The notes under the pieces: model-generated | Told to the model about the DNA's origin: nothing | Seen by the model: only the letters and a program-made list of their open reading frames with translations | Databases searched by the model: none | Origin: Paracyclopina nana | Lineage: Eukaryota; Arthropoda; Copepoda; Cyclopoida; Cyclopettidae | DNA length: 64,000 bases | Direction of reading: 5' to 3' | Assembly (NCBI GenBank): GCA_019096065.1 | Contig: JAGUCH010000001.1 | Coordinates: 15,252,001 to 15,316,000 of the forward strand | Translations under genes and position numbers: made by a program | In this document: piece after piece, positions 1-14,977 of the stretch | Layout of the letters: every line of letters begins with the position of its first letter | Numbering within the stretch: the first letter of the stretch is position 1

Positions 1-1690
1 ATGAAAAATTGTGGAGCAAAACTGCCTTTTCGGAAAAGCCAGTACAGTCGCAAAGCCTTCCACGCAAACTTAATGGAGATTTTAATGTATTACGGCGCGT
101 CGGAGAAAAGCTTTTGATTATGGCATTAGCGCCAAGCTCATAACGCGTGAAAGCTGCTATATATGTGTGTGAAAGCCGAGCTGGCGGCTGCAGTTTTGTA
201 AAAGGAAGATCTTTGGAAAAGTCGTGGGACTTTTATCACCTCTCCGCTTGTCTTCTTTGTGTGCCCAAATGTCAGCTACAATTGCAGCAGCCATAGAGCC
301 ATAAAAAGCACATGACTGGTTCTTCTTCTATATTTGAATAGCGATTGCGAGTGCGCGCGAGATATCTCTCACTTATCTTCGGGCAATTTCATGCAGAGTC
401 CACTAGCTTCAACCAAATACTGCTGCATACCGTGAGATAAATGATGCTCGCGAATCACACACTTGCCTGCCTCTCTTGGCATAAATCGACTATAAAAGCT
501 CGCTTAGCAAGCTGAGTGTTGTTCCAAGCAAAAGTTCTCATTACTACTTCTTTCCTAATCCTGTTGGGCATATTACTGCACATCATCAGCAGCAGGAAAC
601 CTCAGCACGTACGTAGAATTCACTGAGGGTGATATACAAACGGCTTAGCTCATTGAGCAATGTTGGTCAAGGCTCTCCATTAGAATTTGTCCTTGATTGG
701 ATTTGACTATGACCTTTGAAATCAATTCAAGCCAAGAAAAGGGAATACACACGTTGGAACGGGTATATTCTTTAGTTGCTGCAGAATTTTGATAAGAAGA
801 GTCTTTACGCAACCAGCAATAATAAAATGGATATTACATCCGGTGAGGGGGCCGCGTACGTAAAAAGCAGACATATAAAAGGCCATCAAAAAATAGCACG
901 GTGGGAATGGCAATAGGCAGGGGGAAATTAAGAATGATGAGCACATTTACGCTTAAAAAATGAGGAAGCGTTCTCTCCCGCGCGCGTGTTTATTCAGCAC
1001 TCAGCGCTCTGTTTTGCAAGGCTATTTAATCAAGAACGAGTGCAAACTAAACACCACTACTTTTAGTGTTACAAGTCTTCATCTGCCTTTATTTGACGTG
1101 GAAATGGGCTCTTGCTGCAAAATACACAATGATACTGATGATGATCCTTTGTGGAAGGGAAATCCCTTTCATTGTCTGCGATGATTTTGCTTGTGGACAA
1201 CAAAGAACAAAAAACACAACCAAAAACCCCTTTTAGTGGAATGAATGCACAAAACAGCAGAAGCAGATGAAAGAAAGAACGGTCAAGAACAATCCTGCCT
1301 CATCATGTGGAATACCCTGCAAATGGTAAAAGCCGTATGCCACGACAAGTAAATCTCCATCTGGCTCGTGACGTCATTTCGTTTTTGTTTTATCTGCAAA
1401 CTTTTGGCAGGCATCTCGATCCTTGAATCAGAGACCTGGTGGCAGCTCCAGCTTTTAGCTGGGTGTTGGATTTGAAGTTTGCTGCTTTTCTTAGACGAAC
1501 TCTTCAGTAGTAGTAGTAGTAGTAGTTGGTCCAAGTTTTGTCTTGATAGGCAAAATCCTTTCTTCACTCAAAAACTTTTGTTGGGAGATAAAACAGCTTC
1601 TTCTTCTCCAGCCCAACTTCTAATCTTGACTGACATACATTTTAATTAAGAAAACCTACAACCGACATATGTGCTCCAAGACATGCCACA
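1..1690. other. Intergenic stretch with no supported gene
   Basis: I see no conserved protein here. Short open frames (for example 960-1184 on plus and 1283-1567 on minus) have low-complexity or unfamiliar translations and no matching splice or family signal. The stretch holds a TATA-like site near 491 and a short AGT trinucleotide run near 1508-1526. It ends at the poly(A) signal of the minus-strand adenosylhomocysteinase gene. Confidence 0.5.
491..498 (+). promoter_or_regulatory. Possible TATA box, plus strand
   Basis: TATAAAAG is preceded by C/G-containing DNA and is followed about 25-30 bases later by a GT/TC-rich stretch that could hold a start site. No coding exon could be tied to it downstream, because the next recognised gene runs on the minus strand. 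It could start a non-coding RNA or a 5' UTR exon, or be chance. Confidence 0.3.
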
Positions 1691-1695
1691 TCTAC

Positions 1696-1701
1696 TTTAT
1701 T
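1696..1701 (-). terminator. Poly(A) signal of adenosylhomocysteinase
   Basis: TTTATT on plus reads AATAAA on minus, 140 bases beyond the stop codon of the adenosylhomocysteinase gene. This is a normal 3' UTR distance for a compact animal gene. Confidence 0.55.
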
Positions 1702-1840
1702 TCAGACACTCCTTCTCTTCGTAAAACGAAGCAGGGCAGGGAAAATACGTTTGAAGGCAACTTTGAAGCTCCACTATTCAAAGCTGGGTAAGTCAAGAGT
1801 GAGAGCCTCAAAGTTGAGTTCAACAGTTAGGCAGCAACAA

Positions 1841-6499
<4,659 letters not shown>

Positions 6500-6620
6500 T
6501 ATGCCCTTCTCTTAATGTAATAGTAAAAAGTCAAAGTTTTGTATTTCCAGCCCTTTGGATCCCGACCCTCTCTAGCTGAAAACTCCCAACAAAAAGGAAG
6601 CTGCTGCGAAAATCAGGGCC

Positions 6621-6627
6621 TTATATA
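6621..6627 (-). promoter_or_regulatory. TATA box of AHCY
   Basis: On minus the site reads TATATAAGG. A start site about 30 bases downstream (near 6590) would give a 5' UTR of roughly 90-95 bases before the ATG at 6499. Position and orientation fit the AHCY promoter. Confidence 0.55.
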
Positions 6628-6639
6628 GCAACAGAATTG

Positions 6640-7748
6640 TTGTTGTCGTCAGCTTGCTGGACTTTGCACCTAGCGCGCTGAACTGGCCAGCTTTGAACAG
6701 CTAATACTCTCCATCGATTGTTGCTCCAATCCAAAAGCTCACAAATGATTTTGACACAATCATATGTATCAGTTCGTTCACAACCAAAAAAACCTTTAAG
6801 GCCTCGGAAGTAAGAACTCTCTTACCAGTCCGACGCCTTCAACAGGAATTTAATCACTTCTTGTGGGTCTTGATCGAGTTCAATGCCTTCAGATTTCGCA
6901 CTTTACTCACCTATCGCCGATCATTAAAAATTGCGATGTGTTAACTTTGTTGACGTTTCATCTTTGTGAGCTGCTGAGCTACAAACTATAAGTAGCGCGC
7001 GCTAACTGCGATTCATAATCAGCTTTATTAGCTCAGCTAAATTCGGTGTTCGGTCTCAGCTCTCAGAGAGTAATTGCGAATGTTATTGCTTAACTAAAAA
7101 TCCTTTACATAAATGCCCTTATTTTTCCGCTCCATGTAGTCATAGGAGAAGAGCCCTCGCTGCAATTTGAAAAATAAAATGTCTGCAAATTCCACAATAG
7201 GCACTTCAGCAAAAGAATGAAGTATTTATTTATTTTCAAATTGAAAAAAATAAGGAAACCCTATGTTTTTGTAAGGAGCTTTGGCTTCAAAGAGTCTGGC
7301 AATCATTTGACTGATGCAGCTTATAAGCCTAGATGTGGCTGAAAGACTCACCAACCAATTTTCTATAAAGGCTATTCAGCTTAATTGATAAAATACCTAT
7401 TGCATCATTTCTACTTGGAAAGCAAACCGCCAAATTTGTAGATAGTTTTTAAATGCGGTATCTTTCCATTAGAGAGACATTTCAGTTATGAATGTAGAGG
7501 AAAATGACATCTTGCTTGCGTTGTTTTCTCTACAACAACTGCGTGTTTGTTGTCTTTAATCTTGATAGCCAAACGTAGTGTTTGACAGCTGTATATAAGT
7601 CATTGTAATTGTTTGAATGCAAAATGCAGGTTTTTTGTTTTGTTTTATCATCTCCATAGATCTCATCCTGCAATTAAATTGATTAGATTGGTATGATGCG
7701 ATCATTAAATACAGTACATTCTACTGTATCGTGGGTATACTGCCTATA
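6640..7748. other. Spacer upstream of AHCY
   Basis: No coding sequence could be recognised. The region lies between the AHCY promoter and the left end of the large inverted-repeat composite and is AT-rich single-copy DNA as far as I can see. Confidence 0.5.
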
Positions 7749-7856
7749 GGCACCAAGGGCAAAGGCATTATGATTAAAGGCTCCCTGATAAAAAGCGCTC
7801 TGACGAAAGGCATAATGGGCAAAGGCACCTTTAAGCAATAAAGGTGAGTCACTCAT
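7749..7856 (-). repeat. Left terminal block: 15-bp subterminal repeats with an open frame
   Basis: Read on minus, the block repeats a roughly 15-base unit around TTTGCC/CTTTA and stays open as a run of five-residue units of the form xAFxx (GAFAH, YAFRQ, SAFYQ, GAFNH, NAFAL). The matching right block at 14349-14470 keeps the same frame and nearly the same residues. Confidence 0.7.
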
Positions 7857-8018
7857 AATGAATAGGTGGGGAAGATGCGCGCGCGTGTTATAACGATTGC
7901 GGAAAATCAGGGAAACTTTAGGCGGCAAAACAGTGCTATTTTCCGCATTTCTGTATGTTTTTGTCAGTTGGAGTTACTGCTGTGCAAGAGAAATGTCTTG
8001 GCAATCCAAACAAGAAGA

Positions 8019-8073
8019 GTGGCCCGATCCGTGGCGTGTTTTTTCATAGGCACTATGTGACTATGTAAACGTG
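8019..8073. repeat. Left copy of identical 55-bp inverted block
   Basis: It begins GTGGCCCGATCCGTGG and ends GTAAACGTG. It matches 13952-14006 base for base in reverse complement, the best-preserved part of the composite's inverted ends. Confidence 0.9.
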
Positions 8074-8614
8074 CTTAAGTAGCTGCGATAGTCAGCTTGA
8101 GTCTTTCATTTCATTGAAGTAAAATGGCTGACTATTGCGAGATGCATTACATAAAAAGCAACTCATAGCTGACTAAACGCTTTTTGATCAGTCTTTGAGC
8201 CAGTTTTCTGACATCTTGTGAGCTGAGAAATGATGCCAATACTTCCCAAAAAAGCCAAAATCAGCCGTCTTATTTGAAGAATCCAAAAATAACCACCCAA
8301 TGACCCAAAATACACGTTGGGTTTTGTTTACATTTTGCCGGGCCAACGTTGCAAAGAAAAACGGCACGTGAGACTCAAGTCAAGAGCTTCAACACCATAT
8401 TTAGCCTCTAAAAATGACTAATTTGGCCTCTTAAACTATCAAATTGGCCTCAAGACAGCTGATTTTGGGAAGTGAAACCACCGCTTTTGCTCGTCAAAAA
8501 ACGGCGTTTTTTGGCCCGGAAAAAACATGATTTTCGGCAAAAGTTGAAAAACGGTAAGCATTGCGAGAGTCAGTCTAAAGGAAAGAAATCAATTAATTTC
8601 TTTTTTCTTCTTCC

Positions 8615-9310
8615 TTTTAGATTCGACCTCGAAAATCGCCGATTGGACCTCAAAAGTCGCCGATTTGTCCTCGAAAATCGCCGAATCTGGCCTCTAACAT
8701 TGCTGATTGGACTTGAAAATTGCCGATTCGGTCTCGAATATTGCCAATTGGACCTTGGAAATCGCCGATTCGAACTCAAAAATCGCCGAATTTGGCCTCC
8801 TCGAATATTGCCATTTGGACCTTGGAAATCGCCAATTTGGCCTCAAAAATCGCCGAATTTGGCCTCGAATATTGCCATTTGGACCTCGAAAATCGCCGAA
8901 TTCGGCCTCGAATATTGCCAATTAGACCTCGAAAATTGCTAATTTGGCCACGAAAATTGCCGAATCTGGCCTCGAATATTGCCTTATGGACCTCAACAAT
9001 CGCCGATTTGACCTTGAAAATCTCCGAATCTGGCCTCGAACATTGCTGATTGGACTCGAAAATCGCCAATTCAGTCTCGAATATTGCCAATTGGACCTTG
9101 GAAATTGCCGATTCGACCTCGAATATTGCCAAATTTGGCCTCGAATATTGCCAATTGGACCTCGAAAATCGCCGAATTTGGCCTCGAAAATTGCCATTTG
9201 GACCTTGAAAATTGCTTTTGGCCACAAAAATTGCCGAATCTGGCCTCGAATATTGCCAATTGGACCTCGAAAATCGCCAATTTGACCTCAAAAGTCGCCG
9301 GTGTAGTAAA
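8615..9310. repeat. 21-bp minisatellite, about 33 copies
   Basis: Units of about 21 bases of the type GGACCTCGAAAATCGCCGAAT alternate with GGCCTCGAATATTGCCAAT-type variants. Because 21 is a multiple of three and the unit lacks stops in most frames, the array gives long open frames on both strands (for example 8472-8942, 8720-9049 and 8776-9291) made of seven-residue repeats. These are artefacts of the repeat. Related single units occur just upstream (8395-8460) and downstream (9410-9470). Confidence 0.9.
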
Positions 9311-9639
9311 ACAGATGACTCAAAAGCTGAAAAAGGGTAAGGATAAATGTACTTAAAAGTTAAGAATCAATTAAATAATGATATCATTTTGCAGGTCTTC
9401 TTATGAGTGCAAAAGCTGCCAAATTTGGCCTTGAAAATGGCGAATTTGGCTTTAACCAAGTGGAGAATTAAGGCCTAGATGGCAGTTAAAACCAGCCATT
9501 GATTCTTTAAAACTGACAATTTTGGCATCAAAAACAGATGAAGCTGTACAGTACGAAAGCAGCCAAATTTAGTCTGGAAAATTGTGACTTTTGCCTAGAA
9601 ATAACCATTTTTTGGTAGATGTTTAATAGGCAAATTCTC

Positions 9640-10990
9640 ATCACTGATGCCTCGCTGTCCAACCCTACATGCCTTAGATTGGCATTGATATTTATGATCA
9701 CATTAGAATGTTAGGAGTAAGTGTTGCTCTATGGATAAGCTGGTGGGGTACGTCGATAATAATTGGGAGAGTTTGCTCTTCCAAGGTTTAACGGCCAGAT
9801 TCTCATCAGTGATGCCTAGCTGTCCAACCTTACTTGCCTAAGAATGGCAATGATATTTATGATCACTTAAAAATGTTAGTGTAAGTGTTGCTCTATGGAT
9901 AAGCTGGTGGGGTACGTCGAATAATATTGGGAGAGTTCTCTCTTCCAAGGTTTATCGGCCAGATTCTCATCAGTGATGCCTAGCTGTCCAACCTTACTTG
10001 CCCTAGAATGGCAATCATATCAGTGGTCACTTTTGAGGGTTAGCAAATTAGTGTAAAAGTTGCTCTATGGATAAGCTGGTGGGGTACGTCGAATAATATT
10101 GGGAGAGTTCGCTCTTTCAAGGTTTATCGGCCAGATTCTCATCAGTGATGCCTAGCTGACCTACCTTACATGCCTTAGAATGGCAATCATATCAGTGGTC
10201 ACATTAGATTGTTAGCGTAAGAGTTGCTCTATGGATATGCTGGTGGGGTACGTCGAATAATATTGGGAGAGTTCGCTCTTTCAAGGTTTAACGGCCAGAT
10301 TCTCATCAGTGATGCCTAGCTGTCCAACCTTACATGCCTTAGAATGGCAATCATATCAGTGGTCACATTAGATTGTTAGCGTAAGAGTTGCTCTATGGAT
10401 AAGCTGGTGGGGTACGTCGAATAATATTGGGAGAGTTCGCTCTTTCAAGGTTTAACGGCCAGATTCTCATCAGTGATGCCTAGCTGTCCAACCTTACATG
10501 CCTAAGAATGGCAATCATATCAGTGGTCACATTAGATTGTTAGCGTAAGAGTTGCTCTATGGATAAGCTGGTGGGGTACGTCGAATAATATTGGGAGAGT
10601 TCGCTCTTTCAAGGTTTATCGGCCAGATTCTCATCAGTGATGCCTAGCTGTCCAACCTTACATGCCTTAGAATGGCAATCATATCAGTGGTCACATTAGA
10701 TTGTTAGCGTAAGAGTTGCTCTATGGATAAGCTGGTGGGGTACGTCGAATAATATTGGGAGAGTTCGCTCTTTCAAGGTTTAACGGCCAGATTCTCATCA
10801 GTGATGCCTAGCTGTCCAACCTTACATGCCTTAGAATGGCAATCATATCAGTGGTCACATTAGATTGTTAGCGTAAGAGTTGCTCTATGGATAAGCTGGT
10901 GGGGTACGTCGAATAATATTGGGAGAGTTCGCTCTTTCAAGGTTTAACGGCCAGATTCTCATCAGTGATGCCTAGCTGTCCAACCTTACT
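9640..10990. repeat. 164-bp satellite array, about 8 copies
   Basis: The landmark ATGGATAAGCTGGTGGGG recurs at 9731, 9895, 10067, 10231 (one base changed), 10395, 10559, 10723 and 10887. The spacing is 164 bases except for one 172-base unit. The copies from about 10231 on are nearly identical and the first ones are more diverged, which suggests recent amplification from the right-hand side. No open frame persists across units. Confidence 0.95.
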
Positions 10991-11329
10991 TGCCTTAGTA
11001 TGGGATTTATTTATGAAATTTTGTAGAGTTTTATAAACATTTGAAACTTAATTGACTACATTTGCTGATTTTTTTCATTTTTCATGGTGCATGGTTTATC
11101 CTAACGTAAAATTGGAGGTTGCTTAGGATGGAAATTGAGTCAACTGGCCTCTATTCAGAAATTGCTGAAGCAGATAAATACTTAGCAATTGGATGGATAG
11201 TGATCAGCTTACAGAACGATTCATAGGAGCTCTGGCCAAATGTGTACAATCAGCAACTTAAGTGGCGTGATGCTTAAGGCATGGCAGCTTTTGTGATGGC
11301 ATAAGTTTATTGTGGCATCTATGTTTTGT

Positions 11330-12460
11330 GTAAGATGAGCAACTTAAGTTGCCATATGCATGAGGCCTCTGAGTTTGTTGGAAGAAAAGCAGCTTAAGTT
11401 GTTATGTGAATAGGGCATCGCATAAGTTTGCTGTGGCCTCTGAGTTTGATGGAAGACGAGCAGCTTAAGTTGCTATATTCATGGGGCATGGTATATGTTT
11501 AGCCTCTGAGTTTGGTGGAGGACGAGCAGCTTAAGTTGCTATATGCATGTGGCATGGCATAAGTTTGCTGCGGCCTCTGAGTTTGATGGAAGACGAGCAG
11601 CTTAAGTTGCTATGCGAAAGAGGCATGGCATAAGTTTGCTTTGGCCTCTGAGTTTGATGGAAGATGAGCAGCCTAAGTTGTTATGTGAATAAGGCATGGC
11701 ATAAGTTTGCTGCGGCCTCTGAGTTTGATGGAAGACAAGCAGCCTAAGTTATTATGCGAAAGAGGCATGGCATAAGTTTGCTGTGGCCTCTGAGTTTGAT
11801 GGAAGACGAGCAGCTTAAGTTGCTATATTCATGGGGCATGGTATATGTTTAGCCTCTGAGTTTGGTGGTGGACGAGCAGCTTAAGTTGCTATGTGCATGT
11901 GGCATGGCATAAGTTTGCTGCGGCCTCTGAGTTTGATGGAAGACGAGCAGCTTAAGTTGCTATGTGAAAGAGGCATGGCATAAGTTTGCTTTGGCCTCTG
12001 AGTTTGATGGAAGATGAGCAGCCTAAGTTGTTATGTGAATAAGGCATGGCATAAATTTGCTGCGGCCTCTGAGTTTGATGGAAGACAAGCAGCCTAAGTT
12101 ATTATGCGAAAGAGGCATGGCATAAGTTTGCTTTGGCCTCTGAGTTTGATGGAAGACGAGCAGCTTAAGTTGCTATATTCATGGGGCATGGTATATGTTT
12201 AGCCTCTGAGTTTGGTGGAGGACGAGCAGCTTAAGTTGCTATATGCATGTGGCATGGCATAAGTTTGCTGTAGCCTCTGAGTTTGGCGGAGGACAAGCAG
12301 CTTAAGCTGCTATAGCTGCTATATGCATGAGGCATGGCATAAGTTTGCTGTAGCCTCTGAGTTTGGTGGAGGATGAGCAGCTTAAGTTGCTATATGCATG
12401 TGGCATTGCATAAGTTAGCTCTGGCCTCTGAGTTTGGTGGAAGGTGAAGCTTTTTCTTGT
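11330..12460. repeat. 71-bp satellite with a 350-bp higher-order repeat
   Basis: The monomer carries GCCTCTGAGTTTGATGGAAG and GCAGCTTAAGTTGCTAT. Its landmark recurs at 11573, 11644, 11715, 11786, 11852, 11923 and 11994, so the spacing is 71 bases with a 66-base variant. The variant monomer (TGCTATATTCATGGGGCATG) recurs at 11471, 11821 and 12171, exactly 350 bases apart, which equals four 71-base monomers plus one of 66. This is true higher-order organisation. Confidence 0.93.
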
Positions 12461-13129
12461 CAGGACAGTTAGCTGTGGCCACTTGGTTTAGTTGAAGTTG
12501 CTGACCAGCGTAGGCTGCACTAGTTTGCTGTTGCCAATGAGGAAGGTGAGGATGATTTGAATTAAAAATACCATGTAAAAAATAAGGCTTTCTATTTCTA
12601 GCTATATGTAAAGGATGCTGCTCATGGACTCAAGAAATGCACGAAGCGGACAGCTCTGAAGAAGCTCTAAAATGGTCAGAATTGGCAGTAGTATGGTTCC
12701 AATTACTGCGCCACACCCTGTAAAATGGACCAACTATGCTATGAATGGCTTCAATGATGAAATGCTGTCCTAGAATTGAAGAGCCAATGAATTCTTTATA
12801 TTTAATGTTGTCAAATTTTTGTATCAATTGTCTTTTTGATTATATGAGATAATGTGATGAGATACATCTAGGTAGGATAGAAGCAGGCACCCTTAATAAA
12901 TTGTTAAGATAGATAGGTAGACATATATTTTTTATTCCTTTTTCATGATCTAGTAAGTTAGGCCACAAGAAAAGTACCTAAAAGTGCCTTGGGAAAAATT
13001 ATTTTTCATCCTTCATTAGGCCAGCCAGTCACCTCCATTGCACCCAGCCTGCACACTCTACAACACCGGTATGAGGCCAAAAAGATTCCTGACCAGAACC
13101 AGTATGAGGCCAAAAAGATGCCTGAGAAG

Positions 13130-13333
13130 AAGGCCAATCCACCAATTGGGGCTTTATTGCTATCATGTGGCCAATGACAGCAATAGTTCATTAATAAAAT
13201 AGTAAAATTAAGGCCTTTCAAGCCTGCATTTTTGGGCCATTCAAGGCTGCAAACTCTGGCATTGAAGACTGTCTTCAACTTCAGGTCATTAAAAACTGCA
13301 GAATCTGGCTTTCAAGGCCACTAATTCCACTAA
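13130..13333. repeat. Degenerate short repeats of the TTCAAGGCTGCAAA type
   Basis: The region contains several loosely spaced copies of a motif similar to TTCAAGGCTGCAAACTCTGG. The motif resumes directly after the MITE at 13334-13555, so the MITE was inserted into this repeat tract. The unit length is irregular. Confidence 0.5.
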
Positions 13334-13555
13334 GGCATGGTTCACCAGCTTATAATATCGGATATTTTGACAAAATATCGGAGCGAAATACTGAGAAACT
13401 GAGAAATTAGATACTGTTCTAGGATGGCTTTTGGTACCAAAAGACCGAATCCGAAGAGAAAATCTAAAAAATTATTTTGGAAGTACCTGATATTTGCAAA
13501 TATCAGCATAATATCGCTCGATATTTTGATCATAATATCGCAGGTGAACCAGGCC
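13334..13555. mobile_element. 222-bp Tourist-like MITE, copy 1
   Basis: Terminal inverted repeats (GGCATGGTTCACCAGC against GCAGGTGAACCAGGCC) are flanked by TAA on both sides (13331-13333 and 13556-13558). The same family occurs at 33731-33952 and 46875-47096, each exactly 222 bp. TAA target duplication and a GGSCC-type terminus are typical of PIF/Harbinger-derived MITEs. It has no coding capacity. Confidence 0.9.
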
Positions 13556-13951
13556 TAATTCTGGCTGTTCAAGACTGCAAATTGAACTTTCATTTTTATA
13601 CTGTTGCAGAAAATTTTAATTGTGAAAATAAATGCTCATGACTTGGTATCTCTACATTTTGTGCTTTGAGAGCAGTATATCTGATGAACTATGATCATTT
13701 CTAAAGAGAGCTGCTCAATGATTAGGTATTTTTGACAACTGGAAAGCAATAACTCAAGTAAAAATAAGCCAATCTCTGATTAAAATGGATTTTTTTGGCA
13801 GAAACAATTGTTGCTCAAACTTCTTATTAGTGTTGATAGTCACCAAGTACTTAAGCACCTTGACATGCTATTTAAATGCCATGGTATGCTATTTAAATAC
13901 TTGCAGTTTAGCTGCTTAAATAGTAGCTACTTAAGTAGCGGAGTGTATAGT

Positions 13952-14006
13952 CACGTTTACATAGTCACATAGTGCCTATGAAAAAACACGCCACGGATCG
14001 GGCCAC
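13952..14006. repeat. Right copy of identical 55-bp inverted block
   Basis: Exact reverse complement of 8019-8073. An open frame (13972-14190) runs from inside the block into the unique right-arm DNA. It encodes 72 residues with a basic, helix-prone stretch (KRCYKRLKMQKANLMKNL). I do not recognise the family; it may be a captured exon or a transposase remnant. Confidence 0.85.
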
Positions 14007-14348
14007 TTTCAAAAGATGCTACAAAAGGCTTAAAATGCAGAAAGCCAATCTTATGAAAAATCTTCATGCGCACAAAACTGATTTGGAAACTTTCATGAAA
14101 GCAATTGGCAACTCTGAAAGGGGATTCCTTGATGGCAATTGCTTCATAAATAAAGCCAGAGTCTTCAGAAGTTTTCTTACCCGCAACTGAGAGCACTTCA
14201 AATAGTGAGCTTAAGCGCAAAAATCGTGATCTTTCATACATTGACCAATCAAATATAATTTCCCAAAAACGCCGACGCAAATGCTAATTCTGCTGTCAGA
14301 TTTTTTACAAACAGACAAATAAATTTGTGATACCATTTTTTCTTTTAG

Positions 14349-14470
14349 TGCCATTTTAGTTAAGTTGCCTTTTACCAGTGTTGCTTTTGCCCACTATGCC
14401 TTTAAGCAGCGTGCTTTTTATCAGGGAGCCTTTAATCATAATGCCTTTGCCCCTGGTGCCTTTACCCAGT
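14349..14470 (+). repeat. Right terminal block: 15-bp subterminal repeats with an open frame
   Basis: Mirror of 7749-7856. Read on plus it gives the units LPFTS, VAFAH, YAFKQ, RAFYQ, GAFNH, NAFAP, GAFTQ and then a stop. It is directly preceded by TTTTCTTTTAG, which looks like a splice acceptor. It may be the tail of a lost coding exon or only a repeat with period divisible by three. Confidence 0.65.
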
Positions 14471-14977
14471 AGAGCCTGTATTGTGTGTCCAAGGAGTCCA
14501 GTTACACTCCAAATCGTACAAGTTGCATAGTTAAAAAATTATAGCAATTATGTAACCTGATAAATAGATGAGAGACTAGCTGCACTCGATCCAATTACAT
14601 TTCAAAAATTAATGCGTTAGATAATTTTTTTTCCAAGACCTCGATCAGATAGGTTAGAATTCCATCATAGTATGACGAAGTTGACATTTCTGACCTCAGC
14701 TGACTCGCTTCAGTCGAATGAGAATTATTTTTGGTTTTAAACTTGTTTTCTGAGGAGGAGGATCTATACATTCATAACTCAGATCGTTGCCTCGCCTTGA
14801 GGATATGTAATATGTTTTGAATGTCGGGCTGGTGGTATCAGTCGTTCGAGCGCTGAAATGCGCGCGTGAGTTCCACTGCTCACACATGTGGTTGTGTGAG
14901 TGTGTGACTCGGTAGATTTGGACCCCAAATTTCATTTTTAGTCCTTCACAAGATGGCACAAGCAAAATGACTCAAGT

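Larger units (their letters stand above)
7749..14470. mobile_element. 6.7-kb inverted-repeat composite element filled with tandem arrays
   Basis: Two conserved blocks occur in mirror order at both ends. An outer block (7749-7856 and 14349-14470) is made of about 15-base repeats. An inner 55-base block (8019-8073 and 13952-14006) is identical in inverted orientation. The DNA between outer and inner blocks differs on the two sides (about 160 against 340 bases). The interior holds a 21-bp array, a 164-bp array and a 71-bp array with higher-order structure. This is the layout of a fold-back or large non-autonomous TIR element. I found no transposase and could not fix a target duplication. The alternative is two inverted copies of a short element that happen to flank satellite DNA. 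Confidence 0.6.

Noticed and set aside
8472-9356. Long overlapping open frames on both strands (up to 171 codons) in the 21-bp array
   Set aside because: They are products of a repeat whose length is a multiple of three and whose unit lacks stops; the peptides are seven-residue repeats (LENRRFG, SKIAEFG) in every frame, with no start context or splice structure.
9640-12460. CRISPR array
   Set aside because: The repeats are tandem without unique spacers and the units are 164 and 71 bp; the genome is eukaryotic.
13972-14190. 72-codon frame as a transposase gene of the composite
   Set aside because: Too short, no catalytic motif, and the matching left arm has unrelated DNA at this place; kept only as part of the right block.
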